DNA of 64,000 nt from Chamaea fasciata (GCA_029207755.1 JARCOQ010000006.1:24820022-24884021), one strand, 5' to 3'; shown: positions 37,077-49,720, counted from the first letter of the stretch. Notes: a model not told the origin generated them from the sequence alone. Program-made: numbers and translations.

Positions 37077-38052
37077 CCTGTCACTAGTGGGGTTTGGCAA
37101 ACCCTGTGCTCTTCAACCTCTTCATAAACAACCTGGATATAGGACTGGAAGGGATACTAGAGTAAATACAAAGATGATACAAAACTGGGAGAGCTGTAGA
37201 TTCCTTTTGAAGGCAGAAAGTGCCTGCAGAGAGACCTCAACAAATTAGAAGACTGGGCAATCACCAATCATACAAAGTTCAACAAGGGAAAGCGCTGGGT
37301 TCTGCACCTGGGATGGGGCAATGCTGGATCTACAGACAGACTGGGGAATGAGAGGTTGGAGAGCAGTGCTGTGGAAGGAGACCTGGGAGTCCTGGTCAGT
37401 AGTGAGTAGAATGTGAGTCAGCAGTGCCCTGGCAGCCAGGAGAGACAGCCCTGTCCTGGGGGGCATCAGGCCCAGCATCGCCAGCTGGGCAAGGGAGGGG
37501 ATTGTCGTGCTCTGCTCTGCAGTGGCACAGCCTCACCTCAGGTCCTGGGGGCAGTTTTGGGTGCCACAGTATAAGAAAGGCATTATACTATTAGAGAGTA
37601 TACAAAGGAGGGCAGCAAAGATGATAAGGAATCTTGAAGGGAAGCCAAATGAGGAATGGCTGAAGTCAGTTGGTCTGTTCATCCTGTAGAAGAGGAGACT
37701 GAGGGGACATCTCATTGCAGTTACAAATTCCTCATGAGGGGAAAAGGAAGAGCAGGCTCTGATCTCTTCTCTGTAGTGACCAGAGACAGGACTTGAGGGA
37801 ATGGCCTGAATTTGTGTCAGGGGAGGTTTGGGTTGGGTATTAAAAAAATATTCTTCTCCCAGAGGGTGTTTGGGCACTGGAACAGGCTCCCCAGGGAAAT
37901 GGTCACACCACCAGCCTGCCAGAGTTCAAGTGTTTGGACAATGCTCTCAGGCACATGGTATGACTCTTGGGAACGATGCTCTGTGGCGCTAAGAGTTAGA
38001 TTCGATGTGCCTCGAGGGTCCCTTCCAAACCAGCTTGTCTTTGATTCTGTGA
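37077..38052 (+). mobile_element. CR1 LINE, 3' 1 kb with intact-looking 3' terminus
   Basis: Sense-strand CR1. It opens within the reverse transcriptase; 'ctgtgctcttcaacctcttc' in the right frame gives PVLFNLFINNLD. It continues through the post-RT region: 'aaagttcaacaagggaaagc', 'gggttctgcacctggg', 'ctgggagtcctggtcagt', 'gtcctgggggcagttttggg' and 'gagggcagcaaagatgataa'. The 3' UTR then follows: 'gggcactggaacaggctccc', 'ttggacaatgctctcaggca' and 'gggtcccttccaaacc'. It ends with the CR1 terminal word gattctgtga at 38043-38052. Frames are interrupted. The SGVPQG-like motif just before PVLF is degraded. Confidence 0.92.
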
Positions 38053-38108
38053 TAAAAACTTCACCAAAATTTCCAAGGACAGGAAAAAAATATTAAGGGA
38101 ATGATAGC

Positions 38109-38185
38109 AAAAAAAACAAAACAAAAAAACAAAACAAACAAAAAAAAAAACAACAACAAAAAACAAAAAAAAAACAACAACAAAA

Positions 38186-38224
<39 letters not shown>

Positions 38225-38250
38225 AAAACAAACAAACAAAAAAAAAACAC
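38109..38250 (+). repeat. A-rich simple repeat, (CAAA)n-like with A37
   Basis: A and C only, mostly caaaa/caacaa units, with an uninterrupted A run at 38187-38223. CR1 elements do not end in poly-A, so this tract is not the tail of the CR1 that ends at 38052. It may be an independent simple repeat. Several long ORFs on both strands here (Lys/Asn or Phe-rich) are artefacts. Confidence 0.9.
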
Positions 38251-38293
38251 CCAACCAAAACTATTCCCAGCAGCCGTGGAAGGAAGAAGGAAG

Positions 38294-38315
38294 AAGTTCC
38301 AGTTCACTGGAACTT
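38294..38315. repeat. Short hairpin, 9-bp stem and 4-base loop
   Basis: aagttccag at 38294-38302 pairs perfectly with ctggaactt at 38307-38315 around ttca. It lies about 45 bp after the A-rich tract. Function is unknown. Confidence 0.65.
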
Positions 38316-38670
38316 TGTGTTCTTCATGCTTCAAGGGCTTTTGGAATAACAAAAATCTGTGCACGCTTCCTTTGCCAAAGTAAGTTGAAAAGACAGATGT
38401 TATCCTAACTTACAACTAGGGAGTCTGGCTGCCCATTCTAGTGGCATACTCTGGACAATTAAAAGCTGACATCTTTAGAAGTGAGAAGCATTAACACAAG
38501 CATGAGTCCAATGCTGATTCTGACTGCAAATTCTGTATTTTCCATCTGAAAAGACACACTATTTTGAGCACAAAGGAATACTTCATTGGTGACATTCTGC
38601 AGGCTGGTTTTAGAATAAATCATGGTTTTAAAGACTGACTGATATTGCTTGGCCTAGAGATTAGAAGGAT

Positions 38671-38700
38671 AGATCCAATTCCCATTGAAATTAATGGAAA
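38671..38700. repeat. Possible degenerate amniote repeat
   Basis: 'cccattgaaattaatggaaa' resembles the CCCATTGAAGTCAATGG-type words that occur in very many bird and reptile interspersed repeats. Only about 30 bp match, and no family can be named. Confidence 0.3.
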
Positions 38701-39752
38701 GGCTCATGTTGAGGCAAATGTGTTGGGAACAGTACAAGGTCTGAAATTTTTATTTTCTTTGTAATGGAAAACCAAATTCAGCAGTCTTCCTTAGCACGTT
38801 CCTATTGAGATATAATATGGGCACATTTTATCTTTTTTAAATGCTTGACCTTTATATTAAATGTTAAATAGTTCTTATAATGTTGGCCTTACCATTCACA
38901 GAGACATGTTCACAGTCACTTTAGAAATGTTTTCTTCAGCTCACTTACAGCTTTTTGAAAAGGCAGACAGTAAAAAAATGTGCACTTCTAACTTTCCTCT
39001 ACTAATGAGATAGAGGAAGGTATTCTGCTTCTTCCTCCCACTTGTGTACTATTTTGCTTATAAGCAATAGTAAATATTTGTCTGACACTTCTAAAGTGTA
39101 AAAGAAACTTCTTTGCAAATGCTCCTAATGGAAATCCTTCTAGTAAAGGTTTTTCTGTCACAACAGTTCAGTAGTCATACCTGAAACTGCTTTCCAACCA
39201 GCTAGCTTGAACATTGTATGGAGTACAGATATTTAAACCCAGAACTGAAAAAAACAATCAAAACATCTCCAAGGAGCTGGATTAGACTACCATTAAACAC
39301 TGCTGTCTGAAGCATTTTATCCAAGGGTGCACATGTGTATTGCAGTCACATTGGTAGACAGAGCACAGAAGAGCTCCTGTGTTACTTGCAGATGTAAAGA
39401 TTTATTCTCTATATTTTTGCTTAAAACTTGGTTGAGTTTCTTCCACCTTCCACTGCTACACCCGTCTCAATTGTTCTTATCTTTCATGGACTGTGCAGGT
39501 TAACAAGCTTGTCACTTGTACTGGCATTTAAATTGCTGTTTTCATCTCCTTCCTCCTGTTTAATTATCCTCTCCTTTTTTTTTTATAGGACCTGACATTT
39601 TTCTGACTTCTCTTTCCTACCATTTACAGAGATGCTTCCAAAATAGAAGTAAATAAATCAAAATTAATGATGGCATGAATGTGACAGCTTCCAAAATTTG
39701 CGACTATTTCTTTCCATTTCCTCCTATTACTCTAATAACAGATAACAGTTTG

Positions 39753-39770
39753 ACATGGACATGGACATGG
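39753..39770 (+). repeat. Three-copy acatgg tandem repeat
   Basis: Three perfect acatgg units in a row. Confidence 0.8.
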
Positions 39771-41189
39771 AAACAATGTGCTTCAAAACAGCTGTGGACT
39801 TATCTAGGGAGTCAGAAAATTTGCTTAAAATCTTTTAGGCAGAAGCAGTAACCATTTCAAAGCTGTAAGACAATGTCTGAACCTGAAAAGAAATTAAAGG
39901 TTGCACCTTCAGGCCTCTCCAAAGATTTATAAATCAGCCCCAATTCACTTGTCTTCTTGATTAGAAACATGAGAATTGATGAGCAATAAGATTAGTGAAC
40001 ACAAACTGCCACCACAATGCCTACCAGGAAAAATGCCCGGAAAATACACTTGTCCAAAATCTTTAGTTTAATTCACCTTCTACTGTGGCTTTGCTGATGA
40101 ATCTGCATTTCAGTTATTTGCACTTTAACTCATTGCAGTAATTTAAAACGTAAAACCAGACATTCCGAGTGTGTCAGGAAAAAAAAAAAAAAGGCAAAAA
40201 ACCAACCTAACAAACAACAACAAATCACAACACTAGTATTCACTTATGGGGAAGTCCTCCTGATGCCCATACTAATTTTTAGTCAAGTTTCATTCATGTC
40301 AACAACGACCTAACACAGTAACCTGACCAGCAGGATAGGTCAGCTCGGAACAGCCAGCTGACTTAGAAACAAATCAAGAGACCAATGATGAGAGGTGACT
40401 CTATCTACCAGAGATTTTATTTCTAGACTTTATTAGCATCTATTTGTTCTATAGTTACATAATTAACTCTGAGAATAGTTAAGATCATACTAGGAACCAA
40501 GGCTATAATGTATTGAGAAAAAAACTGAAGAGACATAAAGGGTATGTTCCTCCATTGCTCAGAGTGAATTTTCTCCTGGCTTCCAACCATGATATTTATA
40601 CTGCACAGTTCAAACAGTTTGTCCACACACACTTCAAAATGGGATATGAGAATGATTAACTAAGACAGCTGTTGACACTAATTTCACAAAAGTAATTCTA
40701 CTGTTATGTCTTGCTATCACCTGTCCAGCATTTCTAACTGCTTTTTTTTTTTTACTGATTCCTCAATATCCAGTACCAAAACTCTCTGGTGAATGACTGA
40801 AACCTTACCAGTGCTGTTATTAAAGGCAGAGTATTCTGTAAAATCTTAGACTTTTAAAATATTTGGTGTCAACCTCATGACATGTCAACTCATATACCCT
40901 TCACTAGCAGGCTTGTGGGAGTTATAGAAGAAACAGAGAAAAATTATAGATTTTTCCATTTTTGCAGTTCACAGGAATGTTTTAAATATGAAAAAGCATT
41001 TCACTATGGCACTGAGGGTGGCACTGGTTTAATACTCATAGAAGCCAAAGAGAAATCAGAGGTACAAGCAAAAAAATAAAAAGTACAGCTATAAAGACAA
41101 ATTATCATTAACACTTCTTGCAGAAACTCAAAATTGTAACTCAGCAGTTTCTGTCTGGTTTTCACTTTAGCCAGGATTGTCCCACCAAA

Positions 41190-41307
41190 CATTCAAACCT
41201 AGGGATCTTGTTTATGGGTGGTTATGGTGGCACTAGATTGATGGTTGGACTAGATGACCGTGAAGGTCTCTTCCAGCCTCAATGACTCTGTGGTTTTGTG
41301 ATTCTTT
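41190..41307 (+). mobile_element. CR1 LINE 3' tail
   Basis: 'ggttatggtggcactagatt', 'gatggttggactagatgacc' and 'gaaggtctcttccagcctca', followed by 'atgactctgtgg' and a terminal 'tgtgattct' word, are the last ~100 bp of a sense CR1. The upstream limit is approximate. Confidence 0.85.
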
Positions 41308-41361
41308 GAGACAAGGAAGTGTTGAAGCTGTGCCACCTAGCAGCATTAGTTCCAACGACTT

Positions 41362-41508
41362 TGATTTCTTTGGAGTTTTTCTGGGGTTTGTTATTTTTTG
41401 AGTTTTGGTTTGTTTGGTTTTTTGGAGGGTTTTTTTTGGTTGGTTGGTTGGTTGGTTTTTTGTGTGTTTGGTTTTGTCTTTTTTGTTTTGTTGGGGTATT
41501 CTTGTTTT
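41362..41508 (+). repeat. GT-rich low-complexity tract with (GGTT)5
   Basis: The plus strand is almost only G and T, including five perfect ggtt units at 41438-41457 and several TTTG/TTGTTT runs. It begins shortly after the CR1 tail. The Phe/Trp/Gly-rich ORF here is an artefact. Confidence 0.85.
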
Positions 41509-41859
41509 AATCCAGGCATACTGGTGTGCTAAAGCTGCTTCCTCCAGGCTGGGATCTGGGAACTAAGATCAGGCTGTGCTGGGACAGCAGAGCTGACTGT
41601 GAATGAGAGGCTCTCTTTATAGTCTTAGATGGGGCAAAATATTGGTCCAGCATACAAACAGGGAGCCCAGCCAGGGGCAAAAGGAAGTAGGTCCAAAAGG
41701 AGGATGGTACTCAGGTATTCTAAGAGGAAGGTCAAGCCTGAGGCTGGAGGTGAAGTGGCCACCAGCAGAGTGTGTGGAGGCCTCTGGGCAGGCTAATCAG
41801 AGCCATCACCTTTACTGCTCTCAGGGCCCTGGTACAGTTGTTGGATTGCCAAATCTTGA
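41509..41859. other. Unidentified GC-richer block between two CR1 tails
   Basis: About 350 bp, visibly GC-richer than the surroundings, with a small plus-strand frame (41603-41872, 89 codons) that runs into CR1 sequence at its end. It is bounded by the GT tract and by an inverted CR1. I recognise no repeat or gene. It could be an ERV/LTR remnant, an older repeat or a retained unique fragment. Confidence 0.4.
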
Positions 41860-42340
41860 GATCACAGAATAAGCTGAGTTAGAAGGGAACCACAAGGATC
41901 TATAAGTCCAACTCCTGGCCCTGCACAGAACCATCTCCAAGAATCACACCATGTGCCTGTGAGAGTTGTGCAAATGCTTCTTGTACTCAGACAGGCTTGG
42001 TGCTTTGACAACTTCCCTGGGGAACCTGTTCCAGTGTCCAGCCACCCACTAGGGCAAGAACCTTTATCTAATATCCAACCTAAAACTCTCCTGATGCCAA
42101 GTTAGACCATTATCTAGGGTTCTGTCACTGGTCACCACGGAGGAGAGATCAGTGTCTGCCCCTCCTCTTCCCCTCATGAGGAAGCTGTAACTACAATGAG
42201 TTCCCCCTTTAGTCTCCTCCAGGCTGAACAGATCAAGTGACCTCAGCTGCTCCTCATATGGCTTCTCCTCAAGGTCCTTCACCATTTTTGTTTCTCTCCT
42301 TTGGACATTCTCTATTAGTTTAGTATCTTTCTGTGCTCAA
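41860..42340 (-). mobile_element. CR1 LINE 3' end (inverted)
   Basis: Starts with 'gatcacagaataagctgag', the inverted 3' terminus. It continues with 'aagtccaactcctggccctg', 'ctggggaacctgttccagtg', 'tctgtcactggtcaccacgg', 'tctcctccaggctgaacag' and 'ctctcctttggacattctct'. It is a copy of a subfamily close to the one at 37077-38052, truncated at its 5' side near 42340. Confidence 0.9.
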
Positions 42341-45300
42341 ATCAGTGGTCTCCCTTTAGGCTAAGTAATGGACCACACTTCTGAAAATTGGGAATATGTA
42401 CCTTCTACCACAGTTGGATATGTTGTGAGGCTATTAAGATTTTAGTCTTTCACTTCAAATCCTTTTCAAATCCTGACCTTTGTAAAATAACTTACACTGA
42501 AAGAAAGTCATCTTTACCAAACTTGACCTAGAAGTGTCTCTATTTTTATTACTTGGTGAACTTTTCCTGAATTATCCAAGCATTCTCAATAGCTCAATTA
42601 CTAAGTTTTCAAGGTAAGTTGTAGCTCCTTTCAATTCAACTGGACTGTGAATTATATGTGATTTTAATAAAAACCTGACCTTTGTTGCTGAAACGTCTAA
42701 TCTTTCAAGAGGATTCAGGATTTTTGATGTTGTTGAAACACCATGGATACAGGTAAAATCAGCTGCTGTTCCATAGGCTCAGTTCCTCATTTCTCCATTG
42801 TTTATTACATTCTGTTCATTCTTACAAGTTCAAGTTTACCTATAGATGTTGATGAGAGTTCATTTAAAATGAGAAGGCTTTCGGCTAAGCAGAGCTGGAT
42901 TTTTTATTGTATGAATCTGTTGCTTAGTATACTACAGCAGAAATAGACAATGTTCTAGGAACAGTTTCAAAAATAATCGTTGCACTTTGTTCCCAAGGTT
43001 TCTATTATCGCATTTTGGATAGCCAGGCATGTGAATTGTCTTTGATTCATTTTCAGGTACCTTAAAATACTCACAACATTCCCCAGATGCAGTGCACATA
43101 TTGCTGAATAAAGATGCAGCCATCTTCGACACACAAGAATGTATTTTCCAGCCTTCTCAAAATACAAACGTGTGATTAAGGGATATCCTTAAGCCTCAGA
43201 TCTAGTAACTGGTTTCTCCTGAATGTTGCTCTATAAAATTATTAATTTACAAAGCTCATCTTTAAAGACAGTCTTCTTGTTTGGTTGGTTTTTTTCATCC
43301 TAATTGCTTTCTACTCCTTCCATAGAAGAAGATGAAACCATATAACTGTCTTAAGAACCTTCTGCGTCTTTTTAGCTTATCTTTAGTCCTCGCTAGTTTA
43401 TCTCCATTTCTATATCATTTATACTTCACACTGTATGTCACTGGATTTCTATGATTACGTTTTTTCTTTTCTGGTCCTCATTGTACCAGTAGTTTCAACT
43501 TTGTCACTAGGCACATTAAATTCCCTTTTTTATGTGATATCGATGTGAAGAGGCTTTCCTATGATGAGGTTTGCATCAGAAATTCTTGTTGGCACAAAAA
43601 CCTTCATGCAAAAGGCACTGCATTTTTATTATTACTCTAGTCAAATTCCCTAGTACTACTAATCCTTATTAAAATTTATCTTCTTTCAGTTATTCCATTT
43701 CTTAATGTCAAGTGATTCTTTCTGCATGACATTCTGTACACTACTTTTCCAGAACAAAGTTTGTTTGGTTAATATAATGCATATAACTTCTTACTTTGAG
43801 CTTAATTTTGCCATTCTCCTTTTACGTTTCTTCTCTTTCTTTCTTCTTATTTTTTCCCCTTAAAGAATCAAAAGTGTTGGCATGATGCCCTGCTGGTTCT
43901 TTGCTGAGATTCTCTACTTTGTTTTTTCTCAGCTAGCAAAGTCTGTCTTGTGGAACAACTTATCTGTTAAAAGTATTTCATAACCCAATAACATTAAAAG
44001 CAAAATACACTCGTAGATAGAGAATGATGGAGTCATTAAATCTGCAGGAACCTTGGCATTGTCATTGTTTTCTGTATTCAAAATTCACAGACTTTAATGT
44101 TGATGTTTAAGAAATACTTTTGAATTCTGGAGTTTCATTGCAGGGGATAGTGTGGTAGAGCTAGGACTTACCTCTGTGCAAGCTGTAAGCTGAATACTGT
44201 CTGCAATATATTTTTAGCAAAAAAGTACTTGTTGGTGATTGACACATATATGACTGGAATTCTTCTGCAAACAAGCCCTGTCAAGTGTTGTTTTCCCTTT
44301 ATTATCACCAGTATTCCCCTATAGAAAACACTGACTGTTTGTATGAGCCGAGAGGAAAAGTACCTTTATACATCAGTATGAAATACCTTGTATCTTAGTT
44401 TTGTGCACCTGTATCATCTCTGGTTGGCAGTATTTTTATTGCCAGAATAGAGGCAGAGCTGTAAGGATTGCTCCTGGCACTGTGCCCTCTTTCCCCCAGA
44501 ATTAGGTGGAAACATGAACTTTAGATACGTGTTGTCATTCCAATAGGGGCAAGTTCTTCCAACCACTTTTCCTTAGCACAGATGCACGTGATACAGATCA
44601 TGTCACAAGAGACTCTACTCATCAAAGTAGGTGGTCAACCGCCTGCTGACTTGGGTGAAGCTATTTAGGGATTTATGCTGGCCTGCATCTTCATTAGCAG
44701 GGAGTTGTCAGCTGATCCCTGGATGTTGCCAACCTGCTGCCTGCGCAAGGTAGTGTGGAATTGTAGGCCAGTCCCCTCATTATCCCATCCAACTGGAAAC
44801 TCTAATTCTCTATAAAGATTTTCTTTCATCTAGTTCCCTGTGTCCCACTGTGCATATTAACTGAACACCTAGCAGAGTAATCATTACTAAAAATAAATTA
44901 TTGCCACTAAAATCTATGTAGGATTTACAAAAATTCCTTTTACAATTTCCAAAGGGAAATTGCAGAATTATTACAGTAATTAAAATTATAAGCTTAATTT
45001 AAGCCAGCCAGCTAAGGCAGTGGTTAGGATAAAGAGAAAAGAATTAACTTCATTATAAAATAGGTGTATAAGGCAGGTGGGATGTATATGCTGTCAGGGA
45101 TGACCGCACAGAACTCAAAAAGAGCCATGACTTAATCTGGATACCTAATTTTTAAACATCTAAAACTGGGGTAAACCCCAGCCGGTATTTATGTATTTAA
45201 TATTCAGTACATATTAATCTCATGGTGTTCATGTGAATTTACAAGATGGAATCTTTATTTCTATGTATCCAGCTCATTTTATGTATATCTGATGCTTAGG

Positions 45301-48300
45301 CAGCAGCATAGGCAGCAGATATTGCAGACTTTTTGTGTGTGTGCATTTATAAAATCTGCATTTCTGACATGATTGGTATAGATCACCCATCAATTCTCTG
45401 CAACACCTTCCAATCAGATTCTTATATTAAATAGGAATAAAAAGCTGAAAGTGATTTCACAGACCAAAGAGCATTCCTTTCAGTTGTACACAGCTCTAAG
45501 AAAAATACCAAAAATACACTGAAAATTCATCAGCTTTTTTCTCCCACCATGCTTGTAGGAAAGCTAGCTTAGAAATTCTTTTTCCTTTCATAATTGGAGC
45601 ATCTTTCTGATTTACAGGTTAAGATCTTTTTAAATAAACAGTTCCTTCCTATTTTTATGTCACCATTGACCTGGAGAATATTTATTCTCCTTCTTTGCCA
45701 TTTACCTCTCACTGCCAATTTTTCTATAAAGAATCAGTATATATATATTATTGTCTAACAAAGTAGAGATTTTCCTAGATGTATTAGCATAGGCATTTGT
45801 ACCTCTTGAACTGGACTTATCACACACATGGTCTTTAAAATGCTATTTTATCAGTGCCAAGCAGAGGAGCAGCAGGTTTTTTTCGTCTGTCTCATAAAAA
45901 AACTGTGTAGAGGTGCTATTGTATATAGCTAAGATAAAATTTATAGATCTGTTTTGTAGGTTCATAGCTTTGTTGTTTATATTATACCTTTAGAAAATGA
46001 TAGGTGTTCCAGCTGACAAAAATAAATTAATCAGATATTAACAAGTAATTTATTTGGACTTTTTGGAGACATTTCTTTGGAGGCCAGAATAATTGAAAGA
46101 ATATAAAGGAAATATCTATATCTATATATATAACAATTTATCCTAACATAGGAGAACATTTCAATAACGTTTTTGGTTTTCTGGAATGTGTAAATGAAGT
46201 AGTAAATGCTTTTAATAGTGTTTTCATAGAAAGTTAAGGAATTTAAGCAGTATTGGGGCTGACATTAACCTATTTGTAAGGTCAGACTGTGATAATGCAT
46301 ACAACGACCCCATTCCTGATGGTACTGAAAGGATGAAATGCATTGCTTAACCAAAACCTACAGTCCGCTAAACAAACATAGGTAATCTGGTGTTTATTTA
46401 GCAGAATGTACTTAACAAAGTGATAAGCTTTTAAGTATCCTATCTTTTCATTATGTTCTACAAATAAACAAGGAGGTTGGAAAGTGAAGAGAGCATGTGA
46501 CAACAAAAAACCAGCCACGTAGTCAGCCATACTCTCTTGGCAAGCAATGGCTCTCCACTCCCACCACTTCTTGGTAGTATCTTTAATTGACTTCACTGCT
46601 ATACTGCTTGGTTCTTATTTGCATCTCCTCTGTGGATGCATACCCTGTCTCCCAGCTTTCTGTAGCTGATGATTTTATGCTATGTCATTTTACAACCTCA
46701 TTGTTTCCACTGCTCTCCCTTGCAATTTGTTTCCATCTTTTTCTTACTTTCCTTTTCCCTCACCCATTCCCCAAAGCTACTTTCCAACTTTGTTGTTCTC
46801 TTCTCCCTCCTTATCATGAATCCAGCTGTTTTCATTGAGAGCAGCCTAGTCAAGCAAAAAGATTCTGGGTCTCACTGAGATGTCAAAGTATAATGCTAAT
46901 TTTTCACATTTTTCTTAATTTCTATTGACCACATTTCCAATGACAAAATGTTGATTTAACATATGCATATGGGTACTCTTTTCTACCTCCTGGAGCCAGA
47001 GAATCATTTTGAAAAGCATTAAACGGCTGTCTTTGTCTGGGATTTTATTATTATTGTATTTAACTTCTTAAGGACAGATAAGCAGAAATTGACCTTCCAT
47101 ATTCACAGAGATATGGCTTTATATTTCACATGAGACTTATTGTTTTCCCGTAGATCCTTTCTACTATTTTTGAGACTTAGTCAGTCATTTCACTTCCTAA
47201 GCAGAAATGCCTGTGAGGCCATTTCACACGAAGGGATGAACAGCAAGAGTTATTCACTGGGGGTTCCCCCCCTCCACTATGTTCCAATCATGTTGTTGTT
47301 AGTGAGTTTCAAGAATAAACGTGTTTTATCCCCTTGAGCAACTCACAATATGCAGCTGAATTGAATAATATATTTTCAACTTGTTATACATGTGCCAATT
47401 TAAATTTTCAGGAACAAAATTGCTCAGGAATATGCAGGGCTACATATCTATGTATCTTTCAATAAAGTGTAATCAGATTTTTTTTGGTCCTGAATCATTG
47501 TTGAAAAAAAGATGTGTGGTTACTAGTGAGCATGCTTGCTTCAAGAATGCTGCATTTCTACATGCTCAGAATAATTTTATATTCATTTTGATTAGAGCAA
47601 ACTGTTTACTCTCAAGAGGCTGACAAACACTAAAGATTTCCACTTTAGTGGTTTACAATGACATCAAAGTGGCCTTATATCTTTGCAAAGATCTGTTTCC
47701 TTGGTAACATGAAGGAAACTGTTCATTTCAGAGGTGCTTATTGAGAGCAGCTGAGATTTTATTTTCATGTTAAATATCAAAACTTAATGTCGTTAATGAC
47801 ATTGTACAAAAAATACTACTGAGTTTAAAAGATATTCAATCTTCAGATAAATAATGAAAATGGTCACGTTGGAACATCAGTAATTTATATTTAGATAATA
47901 TTACTTGTAGAAAGTTAAAATAAGACATGCTTTCATGCTTATGAAACAAATTTTAATGTAATTAAATAAATATGATTTTTTTAAGGCAAACAACAAAACC
48001 AGAATAATGGCTGCTGAAAACACGTGTTAAGAAATATTTCAAAGAAAAGACTTCCTCAACAAGTAAATGTTAAGGAGTTTGCAAGTACTGTTTAGTTTAC
48101 AATGAATGATTTCTCCGTCAGGAGTATCATTCTCTGCTAAACAAAAGCTTTATGCACACAGAATTGCAATGAAAAATAGCTCACTTCATGCAATCGATAA
48201 ATGATTAAAACTCCACATCCTGGCACCATTTATTTATTAGACTCTTTTGCTGTATCTTAACTAAGGACCTGAACAGGAAATACATCTAAGCATGAACTTA

Positions 48301-49499
48301 GCTTTGAAATGGCAAATATTTGTATGGAAGCCATCTCAGTCCAGGAAGGATCTGAGGAACAGATGCAAAACTTCCAAATTCTCATGAACACTGTGAAGTT
48401 GTTACAGACAAAATTATGCATGTCTACATACAAATGAGTGCTTCTTTTCTGACAAATCATCTAAACATCTGTCAGAACATCTCCACAAAACAAACAAACT
48501 GACACTCCCGTTATGATCAATAATCACTCTGCTCAGGGCTCATTAGAGATGGGAAAATATCTCCTTTTTTTCTTGATGTAAAGGGAAGGAATGTGAGGCT
48601 GGACAGAGCAACAGGAGGAGTGGTGAAATTCAGCAGGACCCAGACAGAGAAACTTTATGGAGAAACATGAGGATCTCTCTTGGGAGAAAGTAGGGGTGTG
48701 CTTTTACAATCAAGGAGGCAGTATACTACATAGGCAAAGTGTAATTTATGGGTGCTGAATAAAATTCCTGCAAAGGATTCAGCCCCCAGCATCTTCCTAG
48801 ACATTACTCCCATAAATTATTGTGAATTATGCTGGTGTAGATCTTCCAGGGAAGTTGTGATTATCTGAATGAACCCTTTCTGTAACAGCAACATATTGTC
48901 AGTCGTTTCTTTTACCATTTCCTTGCAAGTTGAGCTGTGAGAACACACACTACTCTGATGCTTCAAAATATTTAAAGGTGCATTTAGTTTTCAGAAAATA
49001 TCTAGTGAGCTTCAAGAGTAGATTGGAAAGGCAGCCCAAAAATTTTCCTAATAACCAAACAAAAGAACTGTAGCAGATCTCTGACAGGACATAATGCTCA
49101 ACACTAAAATGTGCAAGATACAACTTATTTTAAACAGTAAACATTTTTAACAGCAACTGTGCAGTGCAATATGGGCTAGTATTCTGCTATTCTGCAAATT
49201 AATAGACAAAGTGGGGATGCAAAACCTTTTTTGCAGGGAGACATTAGGGAACAATAACTTTTTTCTTCTTCCGTTAGATTCCATGCCAGTATTCTATATA
49301 AAGTCAAGAACTCCTGTGAAAACTGAAGGTCTTTTTCATGAAGAACTGTGTTGAAAATACACTCATGTTCTTCAGTACTTCTGGTCTGGATTCTTCTCCT
49401 GGGTCAAAGGAACTGGGGGTGGTAGTATTTTCTTTTCTATACTGCAGTTGAAAGATTTATAAGTGAATAGTTAGTGTAATCCAGTTTGGCATCACAGTA
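42341..49499. other. Mostly AT-rich noncoding stretch, 7 kb
   Basis: No supported gene; the longest frame is a 104-codon minus-strand ORF at 46282-46596 with no domain. 44500-44860 is a GC-richer patch I cannot assign. TA-rich runs are at 45738-45750 and 46112-46132. 46620-46830 is pyrimidine-rich. No repeat family is recognised, so this is one of the longest stretches free of visible transposons in the window. Confidence 0.5.
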
Positions 49500-49720
49500 A
49501 TAACATAGCAGTTAATTAAGCTCCCATTCTAATATCATTATTACATTTGATAGGTTTTGTTAGATTATTTGTTTACTTATTTGCTCATGTCGGATAAATT
49601 TAATTAAGCTACACATTTGACCATCAGCTGGCCAAAATAGCTATCAGACATTTTATTCTCTCTGTTATTTTTATCTTTGAACCTATAGCAGCATAGACTG
49701 TAATTAAGCAATACAGCTGT
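49500..49720. promoter_or_regulatory. Candidate conserved enhancer-like segment with three TAATTAAGC sites
   Basis: The 9-mer taattaagc occurs three times, at 49513-49521, 49601-49609 and 49701-49709, all in the same orientation. Two CAGCTG E-boxes lie at 49625-49630 and 49714-49719, and GATA-like words are interspersed. The sequence is not low-complexity and matches no repeat I know. Clustered homeodomain cores plus E-boxes fit a developmental enhancer, but I have no conservation data. Confidence 0.35.

Larger units (their letters stand above)
38251..41189. other. AT-rich noncoding stretch
   Basis: No supported gene. A hairpin with a 9-bp stem and ttca loop is at 38294-38315. A three-copy acatgg tandem is at 39753-39770. 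A13-14 lies near 40180 and T12 near 40742. A small degenerate amniote repeat-like piece is at 38671-38700. Confidence 0.5.

Noticed and set aside
37996..38364. 122-codon Phe-rich minus-strand ORF and overlapping Lys/Asn-rich plus ORF
   Set aside because: Produced by the A-rich simple repeat and A37 run.
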